Shown here one piece after another: positions 56,875 through 64,000 of a stretch of DNA of 64,000 nt. The notes under the pieces were generated by a model, which saw nothing but the letters and a program-made list of their open reading frames with translations, had not been told where the DNA came from and did not search any database. The position numbers and the translations under genes were made by a program. This stretch comes from GCA-003244245 sp052390115 (lineage in GTDB: Bacteria > Actinomycetota > Actinomycetes > Mycobacteriales > Pseudonocardiaceae), in assembly GCA_052390115.1 (NCBI GenBank), contig JBQTHE010000069.1:1-64000 (forward strand), given 5' to 3'. Within the stretch, counting starts at the first letter, position 1; each line of letters begins with the position of its first letter.

Positions 56875-57561
56875 ATGGTGTCCATGAGGGCTCGTGTGCT
56901 CGTGGTTGACGATGACCCCGCCTTGGCCGAGATGCTGACCATCGTGCTGCGCGGGGAGGGTTTTGATCCCGCAGTGGTCAGCGAGGGCACCAAGGCCTTG
57001 GCTGCGCTGCGCGCGCTGAAGCCGGACCTGGTGCTGCTGGACCTCATGTTGCCGGGCATGAACGGCATCGACGTGTGCAAGGCGATCCGCGCCGAATCCG
57101 GTGTCCCGATCGTGATGCTCACCGCCAAGACCGATACCGTCGACGTGGTGCTGGGGCTGGAGTCCGGCGCGGACGACTACGTGGTCAAGCCGTTCAAGCC
57201 CAAGGAACTGGTGGCCAGGCTACGGACCCGGCTGCGCCGCACCGAGGCCGATCCCACCGAGCAGCTCACCATCGGCGATCTGGCCATCGACGTGCCCGGC
57301 CACCAGGTCAGCCGGAACGGGACGCTGATCTCGCTGACTCCGCTGGAGTTCGACCTGCTGGCGGCCTTGGCCCGCAAGCCGCGTCAGGTGTTCACCCGCG
57401 AGGTGCTGCTCGAGCAGGTCTGGGGCTACCGGCACGCCGCTGACACCCGACTGGTCAACGTGCATGTTCAGCGACTTCGGTCCAAGATCGAGCGGGACCC
57501 CGAGCATCCCGAGGTGGTGCTCACCGTGCGTGGTGTCGGCTACAAGGCGGGCACGCCATGA
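56875..57561 (+). CDS. mtrA: Essential response regulator MtrA
   Basis: A 228-residue OmpR-type regulator, the same length as M. tuberculosis MtrA, controlling cell division and wall-hydrolase genes. The receiver has VVDDDPALAEMLTIVLRGEG, LVLLDLMLPGMNGIDVC (phospho-Asp) and MLTAKTDTVDVVLGLESGAD with VKPFKPKELVAR. The winged helix shows SLTPLEFDLLAALARKPRQV, EQVWGYRHAADTRLVNVHVQ and VRGVGYKAG. The ATG at 56875 (GGAG upstream) is favoured over ATG 56884 because of length agreement. It precedes mtrB. Confidence 0.97.
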   Translation: MVSMRARVLVVDDDPALAEMLTIVLRGEGFDPAVVSEGTKALAALRALKPDLVLLDLMLPGMNGIDVCKAIRAESGVPIVMLTAKTDTVDVVLGLESGADDYVVKPFKPKELVARLRTRLRRTEADPTEQLTIGDLAIDVPGHQVSRNGTLISLTPLEFDLLAALARKPRQVFTREVLLEQVWGYRHAADTRLVNVHVQRLRSKIERDPEHPEVVLTVRGVGYKAGTP

Positions 57562-57593
57562 GGCTCCCCGCGCCGGGCATCGCCGCGCGCTGA
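57558..57593 (+). CDS. Eleven-codon mini-ORF between mtrA and mtrB
   Basis: An ATG overlapping the mtrA stop (ATGA) opens M-R-L-P-A-P-G-I-A-A-R and stops at TGA 57591-57593, which itself overlaps the mtrB ATG (TGATG). It could pass ribosomes from mtrA to mtrB by two successive couplings. It may equally be chance. Confidence 0.3.
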   Translation: MRLPAPGIAAR

Positions 57594-59293
57594 TGTCGCT
57601 CGCGGGCCGGGTGACCGAACCCCTTCGCCGGGCCGCCGCCCGGGCCCGTGAGCTGGCCGTGGTGGCAGACGTGATGTGGCGCCGCTCCCTGCAGATCCGG
57701 GTGGTGGGAAGCACCGTGGCGCTGTCTTCCACCGTGGTGCTGGTGCTGGGCATGGTGTTGCAGGCCCAGATCGCCCAGCGGCTGATCGAGAACAAGACGC
57801 AGGCCGCGCTGCTGCAAGCCGAGAACAGCAGGGTCGTGGTGGAGTCCGAGCTCGGCGCGGTGGATCCCACCTCGGCGTCGCTGGTCAGCAGGCTCACCAC
57901 CGCCGTCGATCGGCTGACCAACCCCGACGCCACCGGTGAGCGCTCCGCGGCGGCCAGCGCCGGAGCGTACGAGCCGGTGCTGGTTGACGGCGGTGGCCCA
58001 TCCGGCGTGGCTGCGACCGAGCAGAAGATCGGCCCACTGGACGACGTCCCTGCGGTGCTGCGCTCCGGCGTGGAGCGGGGTGTGCTCGCCCACAAGATCA
58101 CCACGGTGCAGCGGGGCTCGACCTCGGTGACGATGCTGGCAGTCGGCATGCCGGTCGCCAGTGCGGGTCGCACCATGCAGCTCTACCTGCTGTTTCCGCT
58201 CACCGCGGAGCAGCGCACGCTGCAACTGGTGCAGTCCACCCTGGTGGTCGGGGGCTTGGTGCTGCTCGTGCTCATTGCGGGCATCGCCAGCTTGGTGACC
58301 CACCAGGTGGTGATCCCGGTCCGGCAGGCTGCTGAAGTGGCCGAACGCTTCGCCGATGGTCACCTCGAGCAGCGCATCCATGTCGTCGGGTCCGACGACA
58401 TGGCCCGGCTGGGCACCTCGTTCAACGAGATGGCGGCGAGCATCCAGCGCCAGATCCGCCAGCTCGAGGAGTTCGGTGAGCTGCAGCGTGGCTTCACCTC
58501 CGACGTCTCCCACGAGTTGCGTACCCCGCTGACCACCGTGCGGATGGCCGCCGATGTGCTCTACGACTCGCGTGACATGTTGCACCCGGTGCTGCACCGG
58601 TCGGCGGAGCTGCTGGTACACGAGCTGGACCGGTTCGAGGCGCTGCTCGCCGACCTGCTGGAGATTTCCCGACTGGACGCCGGGGTCGCCGAGCTGTCCA
58701 GCGAGACGGTCGATGTGCGCGACACCGTGGAGCATGCGGTGGCCGCGGTGCGCGCGGTAGCCGACCAGGCCGGCACCTCGCTGGAACTGGACCTGCCGGC
58801 GGTGGAGGTGCTCGCCGAGATCGACCCGCGCCGGGTGGAGCGGATCGTGCGCAACCTGCTCACCAACGCGCTGGATCACGCGGAAGGGCGCCCGGTCGAG
58901 GTGGCGGTCGCCGCGGACCGCGACGCGGTCGCGATCCGGGTGCGCGACCATGGCGTCGGGCTGCATCCAGACCAGCAAGACCGGGTCTTCACCCGGTTCT
59001 GGCGCGGCGACCCCTCGCGTGACCGGCGCACCGGGGGCACCGGGCTGGGGCTGTCGATCAGCTTGGAGGACGCGCGGTTGCACGGAGGCTGGTTGCAGGC
59101 CTGGGGCGAACCGGGCAAGGGCAGCACTTTTCGGGTCACCCTGCCCCGCAGCCGGGGCATCGAGCTCACCGGCAGCCCGCTGCCGCTAGGCACCGAGGAC
59201 CCCCCAGTGCCGGATCAACCTGGGCCGGATCAACCTGGGCCGGATCAACCCGTGCCGGATCAACCCGTGCCGGCTCGCCCCGGGGGCCAGTGA
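57593..59293 (+). CDS. mtrB: Sensor histidine kinase MtrB
   Basis: A 566-residue membrane kinase, partner of MtrA. Two helices (about 37-57 and 213-236) flank an extracytoplasmic domain; a HAMP segment follows (HQVVIPVRQAAEVAERFADG). The H-box is FTSDVSHELRTPLTTVRMAA and the ATPase domain has NLLTNALDHAEG, RDHGVGLHPDQQDRVFTRFW and GTGLGLSISLEDARLHGG. The C-terminal tail is a Pro-rich run of Pro-Asp-Gln-Pro-x pentapeptides. The ATG at 57593 gives a length matching M. tuberculosis MtrB (567). The stop overlaps lpqB (TGATG). Confidence 0.96.
   Translation: MSLAGRVTEPLRRAAARARELAVVADVMWRRSLQIRVVGSTVALSSTVVLVLGMVLQAQIAQRLIENKTQAALLQAENSRVVVESELGAVDPTSASLVSRLTTAVDRLTNPDATGERSAAASAGAYEPVLVDGGGPSGVAATEQKIGPLDDVPAVLRSGVERGVLAHKITTVQRGSTSVTMLAVGMPVASAGRTMQLYLLFPLTAEQRTLQLVQSTLVVGGLVLLVLIAGIASLVTHQVVIPVRQAAEVAERFADGHLEQRIHVVGSDDMARLGTSFNEMAASIQRQIRQLEEFGELQRGFTSDVSHELRTPLTTVRMAADVLYDSRDMLHPVLHRSAELLVHELDRFEALLADLLEISRLDAGVAELSSETVDVRDTVEHAVAAVRAVADQAGTSLELDLPAVEVLAEIDPRRVERIVRNLLTNALDHAEGRPVEVAVAADRDAVAIRVRDHGVGLHPDQQDRVFTRFWRGDPSRDRRTGGTGLGLSISLEDARLHGGWLQAWGEPGKGSTFRVTLPRSRGIELTGSPLPLGTEDPPVPDQPGPDQPGPDQPVPDQPVPARPGGQ
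59212..59275 (+). repeat. 15-bp tandem repeats at the mtrB 3' end
   Basis: CCGGATCAACC(T/C)G(G/T)G is repeated about four times, coding P-D-Q-P-G or P-D-Q-P-V units at the cytoplasmic C-terminus of MtrB. Confidence 0.85.
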
Positions 59294-61020
59294 TGATAGT
59301 GCAGCTGAGGCGTACTGCGCCGCTGCCCGCCGTGATCGCAGCGCTGCTGTTTCTGGTGTCCGGATGCGCCGCTGTCCCGGGCAGCTCCGACATGCAGGTG
59401 GTGCGCTCGATTCCGGTGGGCTCGGGACTGTCCCCACCGGCCGGTCCGGAACTGGGTGTAGACCCCTTCCGGCTGGTGCGAGATTTCATCGAGGCTACCG
59501 GTAGCCCGGCCAACGGGCATGCCGCAGCTCGTGCCTTCCTCACTCGGGATGCGGCGATGAGCTGGGATGACCGCGCCGGGCTCACCGTGATCGAGGACGC
59601 TCCCGGCGCCACCCCGCAGGCCGGCCCGGCTGACGATGTCCGCCGGATCCGGGTGGCGGGGCCGCGGCTGGGCGTGCTCACCGCGGACGGCAGCTTCGTG
59701 CCGGAGGCGGGGATGTTCGCCGTCCCACTCGACGTGCGTTCCGAGCAAGGCGAGTGGCGGATCACCAACCCGCCAGCCGGGGTGGTGGTGGAGGCCACCG
59801 CCTTCCAGCGCAACTACCGCCAGGTTCGGGTCTACTTCGTCGACCCGAACCGCGGCATCCTGGTTCCTGATCTGCGCTGGGTGCCCGCGCAGCCGGCGTC
59901 CACGCTGCCCGGGAGGGTGTTGGACCTGTTGCTGGCCGGGCCGTCGCAGCGGCTGGCCGGAGCTGTCCGGTCGGCGCTGCCGGAAGGGACCCGGCCCAGA
60001 TCCAACGTGCTGATCAGCAGATCCGGGCGGGCGGTGATCAACCTGACCGGTCTCGTCGCGCTGGCGGAGCCGGATCGGCGGCTGGTCGCGGCGCAGATCG
60101 TCAGCACGATGGACGGCCTGCTCCCGGTCCCGCTGCAGCTGCTCGCCGACGGCCAACCGCTGGTGGCTGGTCAGGTGGAGTGGCGCACCGCCGATATCGT
60201 CTCCTACACCTCAGCGGTCGGGCCGCGGCCCGGCGTATCTGGGCAGGTGGCCGTCGATGGCCGGCTGCTCGGGCTGGATGGCGTCCCGGCGCCCGGGCCC
60301 GCTGGCGCCGGGGCACTCACCGTGCTCAGCGCGGCCCGCTCGAGTCCCGGGGGGGAGCGGCTGGCGGCGGTCGTCGCCGGCCCGGACGGGCGCCCACAGT
60401 TGCGGGTGGGCCCGGCCGGCGGGGACCTGGGTGTGGCGCCGCTGGACGCGGTGTCGATGACCCGGCCCACCTGGCGGCCGTCGGGTGCCGAGGTGTGGAC
60501 CGTGATCAACGGCCGCACGGTGGCAGGGGTGGTGGTCTTGGAGACCGGCCCTTCGTCGACCTACCAAGTCGATGCCACCGAACTGGCCCGGCTCGGTCCC
60601 ATCACCCAGCTGCGGCTGTCCCAGGACGGGGTGCGGGTGGCCGCGGTGGTCGGCGGGCGGCTCGTGGTGGCTGCCGTGGTGACCGAGTCCGGCATGGTGA
60701 GCCTGCGTCACCCGCAGGTACTGCGCGAGGGCAACCTGCTGCCCACCGCGGGGGTGGACTGGGCGCGTCCAGAGTTGCTGGTGGTGGCGTCTACCGGGTT
60801 GGCTCCCCAGGTGTCTTCGGTGTCGGTGGACGGGCTGACCCACCGGCAGCTGTCCAGCACCAACCTGACCGGCCCGGTGACCAGCATCGCCGCAGCACCT
60901 GGCCGGGAGATCGTGGTGGCTGATGCCACCGGGCTGTGGGTCTATTCGGACACCCAGGAGGTGTGGGAACCGCTGCTGGGCGGGATCGGGCCCGGCGCGG
61001 TGCCGCTGTACCCCGGCTGA
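59293..61020 (+). CDS. lpqB: Lipoprotein LpqB
   Basis: A 575-residue exported lipoprotein that acts with MtrB in sensing and envelope homeostasis. The signal peptide ends in FLVSGC (lipidated Cys about 24). A GerMN domain (about 190-300: VRVYFVDPNRGILVPDLRWV, RVLDLLLAGPSQRLAGAVRS) is followed by a C-terminal beta-propeller-like LpqB region (LSQDGVRVAAVVGGRLVVAA and on). The ATG at 59293 overlaps the mtrB stop; GTG at 59290 is an alternative. The length is close to M. tuberculosis LpqB (583). Confidence 0.95.
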   Translation: MIVQLRRTAPLPAVIAALLFLVSGCAAVPGSSDMQVVRSIPVGSGLSPPAGPELGVDPFRLVRDFIEATGSPANGHAAARAFLTRDAAMSWDDRAGLTVIEDAPGATPQAGPADDVRRIRVAGPRLGVLTADGSFVPEAGMFAVPLDVRSEQGEWRITNPPAGVVVEATAFQRNYRQVRVYFVDPNRGILVPDLRWVPAQPASTLPGRVLDLLLAGPSQRLAGAVRSALPEGTRPRSNVLISRSGRAVINLTGLVALAEPDRRLVAAQIVSTMDGLLPVPLQLLADGQPLVAGQVEWRTADIVSYTSAVGPRPGVSGQVAVDGRLLGLDGVPAPGPAGAGALTVLSAARSSPGGERLAAVVAGPDGRPQLRVGPAGGDLGVAPLDAVSMTRPTWRPSGAEVWTVINGRTVAGVVVLETGPSSTYQVDATELARLGPITQLRLSQDGVRVAAVVGGRLVVAAVVTESGMVSLRHPQVLREGNLLPTAGVDWARPELLVVASTGLAPQVSSVSVDGLTHRQLSSTNLTGPVTSIAAAPGREIVVADATGLWVYSDTQEVWEPLLGGIGPGAVPLYPG

Positions 61021-61138
61021 CTCCCCTGATGCAAGCCCGGGTGCTGGGTAGTGGGGATAGCCCGCCCGCGGTGGACAGCTGGGCGGCCGGCGGGGTCGGC
61101 AGGGCGTTGCGGGCCGATGGCGGGTCCACACTGGCTGG

Positions 61139-61852
61139 GTGCGCGCGCTGCTGGACCTCCTGCTGCCCATCGAATGCGCCGGCTGCGGCTCGCCGGGACC
61201 GCCCTGGTGCCCCGACTGTGCGGCGTTGCTGGGATCGCCGGTGCGGGTATGGCCGCCGTGCTGCTCGGCTGGCCCACCGGTGTATGCCCCGCCGGTGTAT
61301 GCACTGGGGGCCTACCGTGGCCGGCTGCGTACCGCACTGCTGGCCTATAAGGAGCAGGGTCGCCGCGACCTCGGCGGACCGCTGGGTGGCGCGCTCGCGG
61401 CCGCGTTGTTGCAGCTGCAGCCCACCATCAGCCGCAGTCCCGGACGCGCACCCAGGTCACGGGGACTGTGCCTGGTGCCCGTGCCGTCCCGCCGGTCGGC
61501 TGCGGCTCGCCGCGGCGGGCAGCACGTGGCGTTGCTGGCGCAGCGTGCGGCCGCTGCGCTGGCTGGCGCGGGGGTCGCAGCCGCGGTCGCTCCAGCGTTG
61601 CGGATGGCCTACGGGGTGCGCGACTCGGTCGGTCTCCAGGCCACCGCCCGGCAAACCAATCTGGCCGGCCGGGTGCTGCTGCGACGGGGCGGTCTGCCGC
61701 CTACCGGTACGCCCGTCGTGCTCATCGACGACGTGGTGACCACTGGTGCGACAGCGGCTGCCTGCTCGGCGGCGTTGCTCCAGGCGGGTGTCGACACGCC
61801 CGCGATCGTGGTGCTCGCCGCAGCAGGGTGTCACGCGCCGTCGTACCCGTAG
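61139..61852 (+). CDS. ComF-family phosphoribosyltransferase-like protein
   Basis: A 237-residue protein with an N-terminal zinc finger (CAGCGSPGPPWCPDC, two CxxC) and a type I phosphoribosyltransferase fold. The PRPP loop reads VVLIDDVVTTGATAAACSAAL, and ALLAYKEQGRRDLGG is the ComF signature. In competent bacteria ComF assists DNA uptake; in actinomycetes its role is unknown. The GTG at 61139 is the start, 118 bases after lpqB. The order lpqB-comF-hpf-secA matches mycobacteria. Confidence 0.93.
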   Translation: MRALLDLLLPIECAGCGSPGPPWCPDCAALLGSPVRVWPPCCSAGPPVYAPPVYALGAYRGRLRTALLAYKEQGRRDLGGPLGGALAAALLQLQPTISRSPGRAPRSRGLCLVPVPSRRSAAARRGGQHVALLAQRAAAALAGAGVAAAVAPALRMAYGVRDSVGLQATARQTNLAGRVLLRRGGLPPTGTPVVLIDDVVTTGATAAACSAALLQAGVDTPAIVVLAAAGCHAPSYP

Positions 61853-62103
61853 GGCGGGAAATACCACTCACAGTGTTGAGGGTGCGCGTCGGGACGTCAG
61901 GCTCTGGCGACGGCACGTCTGGCGGACTACGGTTCCTGGATCAGCATCGATTCGCTGCTGGTTCGGGAGGAGGCGAGAAAGCCATGATCCAGGCGCCGGC
62001 GCCCGAGTGATCATCGCGGGCGGCCCCCCCTTGCCGTCCGAGCATCACCGCTGAGCCCCGGCGTCGCCGAAGTCCTGCTGGACAACGCGAGGAGGTCGCC
62101 CAG

Positions 62104-62829
62104 GTGAACATTGTCGTGAAGGGCCGTAACGTCGAGGTGCCCGATCACTACCGGGAGCACGTCATCGAGAAGCTCGCCCGCGTCGAACGCTATGACCAGA
62201 AGGCCATCCGTTACGACGTCGAGCTGTTCCACGAACGCAATCCCCGGCAGTCCAAGAGCTGCCAGCGGGTCGAGATCACCGGTCAGTCTCGCGGGCAGGT
62301 AGTCCGCGCTGAGGCGTGTGGTCCGGACTTCTACGCCGCTCTGGACGCGGCCACGAGCAAGCTGCAGAACCGGCTCCGTCGGGTCGCTGACCGCCGCAAG
62401 GTGCACCACGGACGCCGCCAACCCACCTCTGTCGCCGAGGCCACCGCGCCGCTGGCGGCAGTCCTGGCCCCGACTCTCGACACCGATATCGACACCGATT
62501 TCGACACCGATATGGACACCGAGTTCCAGACCAACGGCCAGCACCGCCGGACGGGGGCACTGGGCTCACCCGAGCCCGACTCCGACTCCGAGGCCGACAC
62601 CGACTACCGGCTGCCCACCCAGCGGCGGGACTCATCGGATTCGGAAGGTCCGGGTCGCATCGTCCGACGCAAGCGGCACTCTGCCGGACCCATGACCGTC
62701 GACCAGGCGCTCTACGAGATGGAGCTCGTGGGCCACGACTTCTACCTGTTCTCTGACGCCGCGTCCGGCCTGCCCAGCGTGGTGTACCGCCGGCGAGGCT
62801 TCCACTACGGCGTGATCCAGCTCGTCTAG
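62104..62829 (+). CDS. hpf: Ribosome hibernation-promoting factor, long form
   Basis: A 241-residue long HPF/RaiA protein that dimerises 70S ribosomes in stationary phase or stress. The N-terminal S30AE domain (about 1-105) shows VVKGRNVEVPDHYREHVIEK and QVVRAEACGPDFYAALDAAT. The C-terminal dimerisation domain (about 175-240) has GPMTVDQALYEMELVGHDFY and VYRRRGFHYGVIQL. The linker is unusually Asp/Thr-rich (four D-T-D-x type units) owing to a 12-bp tandem repeat. The GTG at 62104 has GAGGAGG nine bases upstream. Confidence 0.95.
   Translation: MNIVVKGRNVEVPDHYREHVIEKLARVERYDQKAIRYDVELFHERNPRQSKSCQRVEITGQSRGQVVRAEACGPDFYAALDAATSKLQNRLRRVADRRKVHHGRRQPTSVAEATAPLAAVLAPTLDTDIDTDFDTDMDTEFQTNGQHRRTGALGSPEPDSDSEADTDYRLPTQRRDSSDSEGPGRIVRRKRHSAGPMTVDQALYEMELVGHDFYLFSDAASGLPSVVYRRRGFHYGVIQLV
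62479..62526 (+). repeat. 12-bp tandem repeats in the hpf linker
   Basis: GACACCGAT(A/T)TC-type 12-mers, four in a row (the third ends ATG, the fourth is GACACCGAGTTC), coding Asp-Thr-Asp/Glu-x. Confidence 0.9.
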
Positions 62830-62842
62830 CTGTCGGCAGCAA

Positions 62843-62913
62843 ACCGTGATCGCCGGCTGGGCGCATGCGACGATATTATGTGTCGTGTACTGCACGCAGC
62901 CGGCGATCACGGT
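62843..62913. terminator. Strong inverted repeat after hpf
   Basis: A perfect 17-bp inverted repeat (62843-62859 and 62897-62913, starting ACCGTGATCGCCGGCTG), extended by near-matching GCAAAC. It begins 14 bases past the hpf stop, so hpf and secA are probably separate transcripts. There is no T-run. Confidence 0.75.
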
Positions 62914-63069
62914 GTTTGCGGGCGTTGCTGACCTGCACTGATGACGGCGACACTGGTGCTGGGCATACGATAGGCGCGCAGACCGGCGGTGGGTGTCGTG
63001 CCATGCGGCACGCTACGGCTAGCCCGCCCGCTGCCGAGCCGTGTCCCGATACGAGTGAGGTCTTCCACG

Positions 63070-64000
63070 GTGGTCCTGTCCCGACTGCTCCGCGCTGGTG
63101 AGCACAAGACGGTGCGCCGACTGCGCGCCATCTCCGACCACATCAACGGCCTGGAGGACGACGTCGCCGGCCTGTCCGATGCCCAACTGCGAGCCAGTAC
63201 CGACGACTTCCGCCGTCGCCACGAACAGGGCGAGTCGTTGGACGAGCTGCTGCCCGAGACGTTCGCGGTGGTCCGCGAGGCCGCCAAGCGCACGCTGGGG
63301 CAGCGGCACTTCGATGTGCAGCTGATGGGCGGTGCCGCCATGCACCTGGGCAACATCGCCGAGATGCGAACCGGTGAAGGCAAGACGCTGACCTCGGTGC
63401 TGCCCGCCTACCTCAACGCCATCGCCGGTAAGGGCGTGCACATCGTCACGGTCAACGACTACCTCGCCAAACGCGACGCGGAGTGGATGGGCCGGGTGCA
63501 CCGGTTCCTGGGTCTGGAGGTCGGGGTGATCCTCTCCCAGATGAACCCGGACGAGCGCCGCGCCGCCTACCACGCCGACATCACCTATGGCACGAACAAC
63601 GAGTTCGGTTTCGACTACCTGCGCGACAACATGGCTTGGAACCTCGGCGACTGCGTGCAGCGTGGGCACAGTTTCGCCATCGTCGACGAGGTCGATTCCA
63701 TCCTCATCGACGAGGCACGCACTCCGCTGATCATCTCCGGGCCCGCCGACCAGTCCTCCCGCTGGTACGGCGAGTTCGCCCGGCTCTCCCCGATGCTCAA
63801 GCGTGATGTGCACTACGAGGTGGATGAGCGCAAGCGCACCGTGGGAGTCTCGGAGGAGGGAGTCGCGCTCGTCGAGGACCAACTGGGCATCGAGAACCTC
63901 TACGAGGCCGCCAACACCCCGCTGGTCGGTTTCCTCAACAATGCGCTGAAGGCCAAGGAGCTCTACACCAAGGACAAGGACTACATCGTCCGCGACGGTG
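63070..64000 (+). CDS. secA: Preprotein translocase ATPase SecA (5' part)
   Basis: Motor ATPase of the Sec pathway; the first 310 codons are present and the gene runs off the right edge. It starts at the GTG at 63070 (V-V-L-S-R-L-L). Motifs: MGGAAMHLGNIAEMRTGEGK, the Walker A segment TGEGKTLT (DEAD-type), THIVTVNDYLAKRD-like HIVTVNDYLAKRDAEWMG, TYGTNNEFGFDYLRDNM, and Walker B VDEVDSILIDEARTPLIISG. The closeness to HPF, LpqB and MtrAB suggests the essential SecA1 type. Confidence 0.96.
   Translation, partial: MVLSRLLRAGEHKTVRRLRAISDHINGLEDDVAGLSDAQLRASTDDFRRRHEQGESLDELLPETFAVVREAAKRTLGQRHFDVQLMGGAAMHLGNIAEMRTGEGKTLTSVLPAYLNAIAGKGVHIVTVNDYLAKRDAEWMGRVHRFLGLEVGVILSQMNPDERRAAYHADITYGTNNEFGFDYLRDNMAWNLGDCVQRGHSFAIVDEVDSILIDEARTPLIISGPADQSSRWYGEFARLSPMLKRDVHYEVDERKRTVGVSEEGVALVEDQLGIENLYEAANTPLVGFLNNALKAKELYTKDKDYIVRDG

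Noticed and set aside
61746..62054. ORF between comF and hpf
   Set aside because: It overlaps the PRPP-loop end of comF in another frame, is Arg-rich and lacks a ribosome site.

Overview
The window is 64 kb of high-GC DNA with dense operons, many GTG starts and frequent 4-base start/stop overlaps (GTGA, ATGA). The gene content is that of a mycolata-related actinomycete: WhiB2, MtrA-MtrB-LpqB, coenzyme F420 genes (fbiA/fbiB), the dTDP-rhamnose and GDP-mannose routes of arabinogalactan/lipomannan synthesis, LCP and L,D-transpeptidase wall enzymes, DUF397/XRE pairs and a PF04672 methyltransferase. A member of the Pseudonocardiaceae or a close relative is the best guess. From memory, the backbone follows the Mycobacterium tuberculosis Rv3277-Rv3240c block (GtrA, purK/purE, fadE25, LCP and TIGR03089, rmlD, wbbL, manB, fbiA/B, whiB2, DUF3499, PMM, TobH/SIS, manA, tmk, mtrA, mtrB, lpqB, comF, hpf, secA), interrupted by accessory insertions. 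No rRNA, tRNA, CRISPR array or transposase was seen.

Layout. 0.1-7.3 kb holds hisN-like phosphatase, a two-component system, gtrA, an unknown gene, purK-purE and an acyl-CoA dehydrogenase. 7.3-14.5 kb is an accessory island: a zinc-ribbon microprotein, a flavoprotein paired with an XRE-TPR regulator split by an in-frame stop, decayed MerR and CBS genes, and a ubiquitin-like conjugation locus. That locus is a beta-grasp Ubl-like protein, an E2-like protein, a JAB-E1 fusion and a Pro/Ser-rich membrane protein. 14.5-31.1 kb is cell-envelope biosynthesis: Ldt, LCP, rmlB/rmlD, a DUF4185 arabinanase-like protein, five further glycosyltransferases, and GDP-mannose pyrophosphorylase. 31.1-38 kb is variable (DNA glycosylase, XRE/DUF397, methyltransferases, nitronate monooxygenase). 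38-43 kb carries NUDIX-fbiB-fbiA, a YihY protein and a site-2 protease. 43-51 kb is whiB2 plus the mannose-activation cluster. 51-55.9 kb holds transporters, a stand-alone biotin carboxylase and an iron-box-controlled Tp34-like lipoprotein. 56-64 kb is tmk-mtrA-mtrB-lpqB-comF-hpf-secA, with secA running off the end.

Functionally the conserved genes supply dTDP-L-rhamnose (rmlB, rmlD) and GDP-mannose (manA, PMM, GDP-mannose pyrophosphorylase) to the glycosyltransferases that build the arabinogalactan linker and other envelope glycans, under MtrAB and WhiB2 control of division and wall turnover.

The most notable items are: (1) the ubiquitin-like locus at 10.7-14.1 kb; (2) a dispersed 22-bp tandem repeat family at four loci, one forming an in-frame Cys-rich insert in a glycosyltransferase; (3) three near-identical long palindromes, each just after a gene's 3' end; and (4) an XRE-TPR regulator split by one TAG codon followed directly by ATG. 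Domain calls come from reading motifs by eye; no database search was run.
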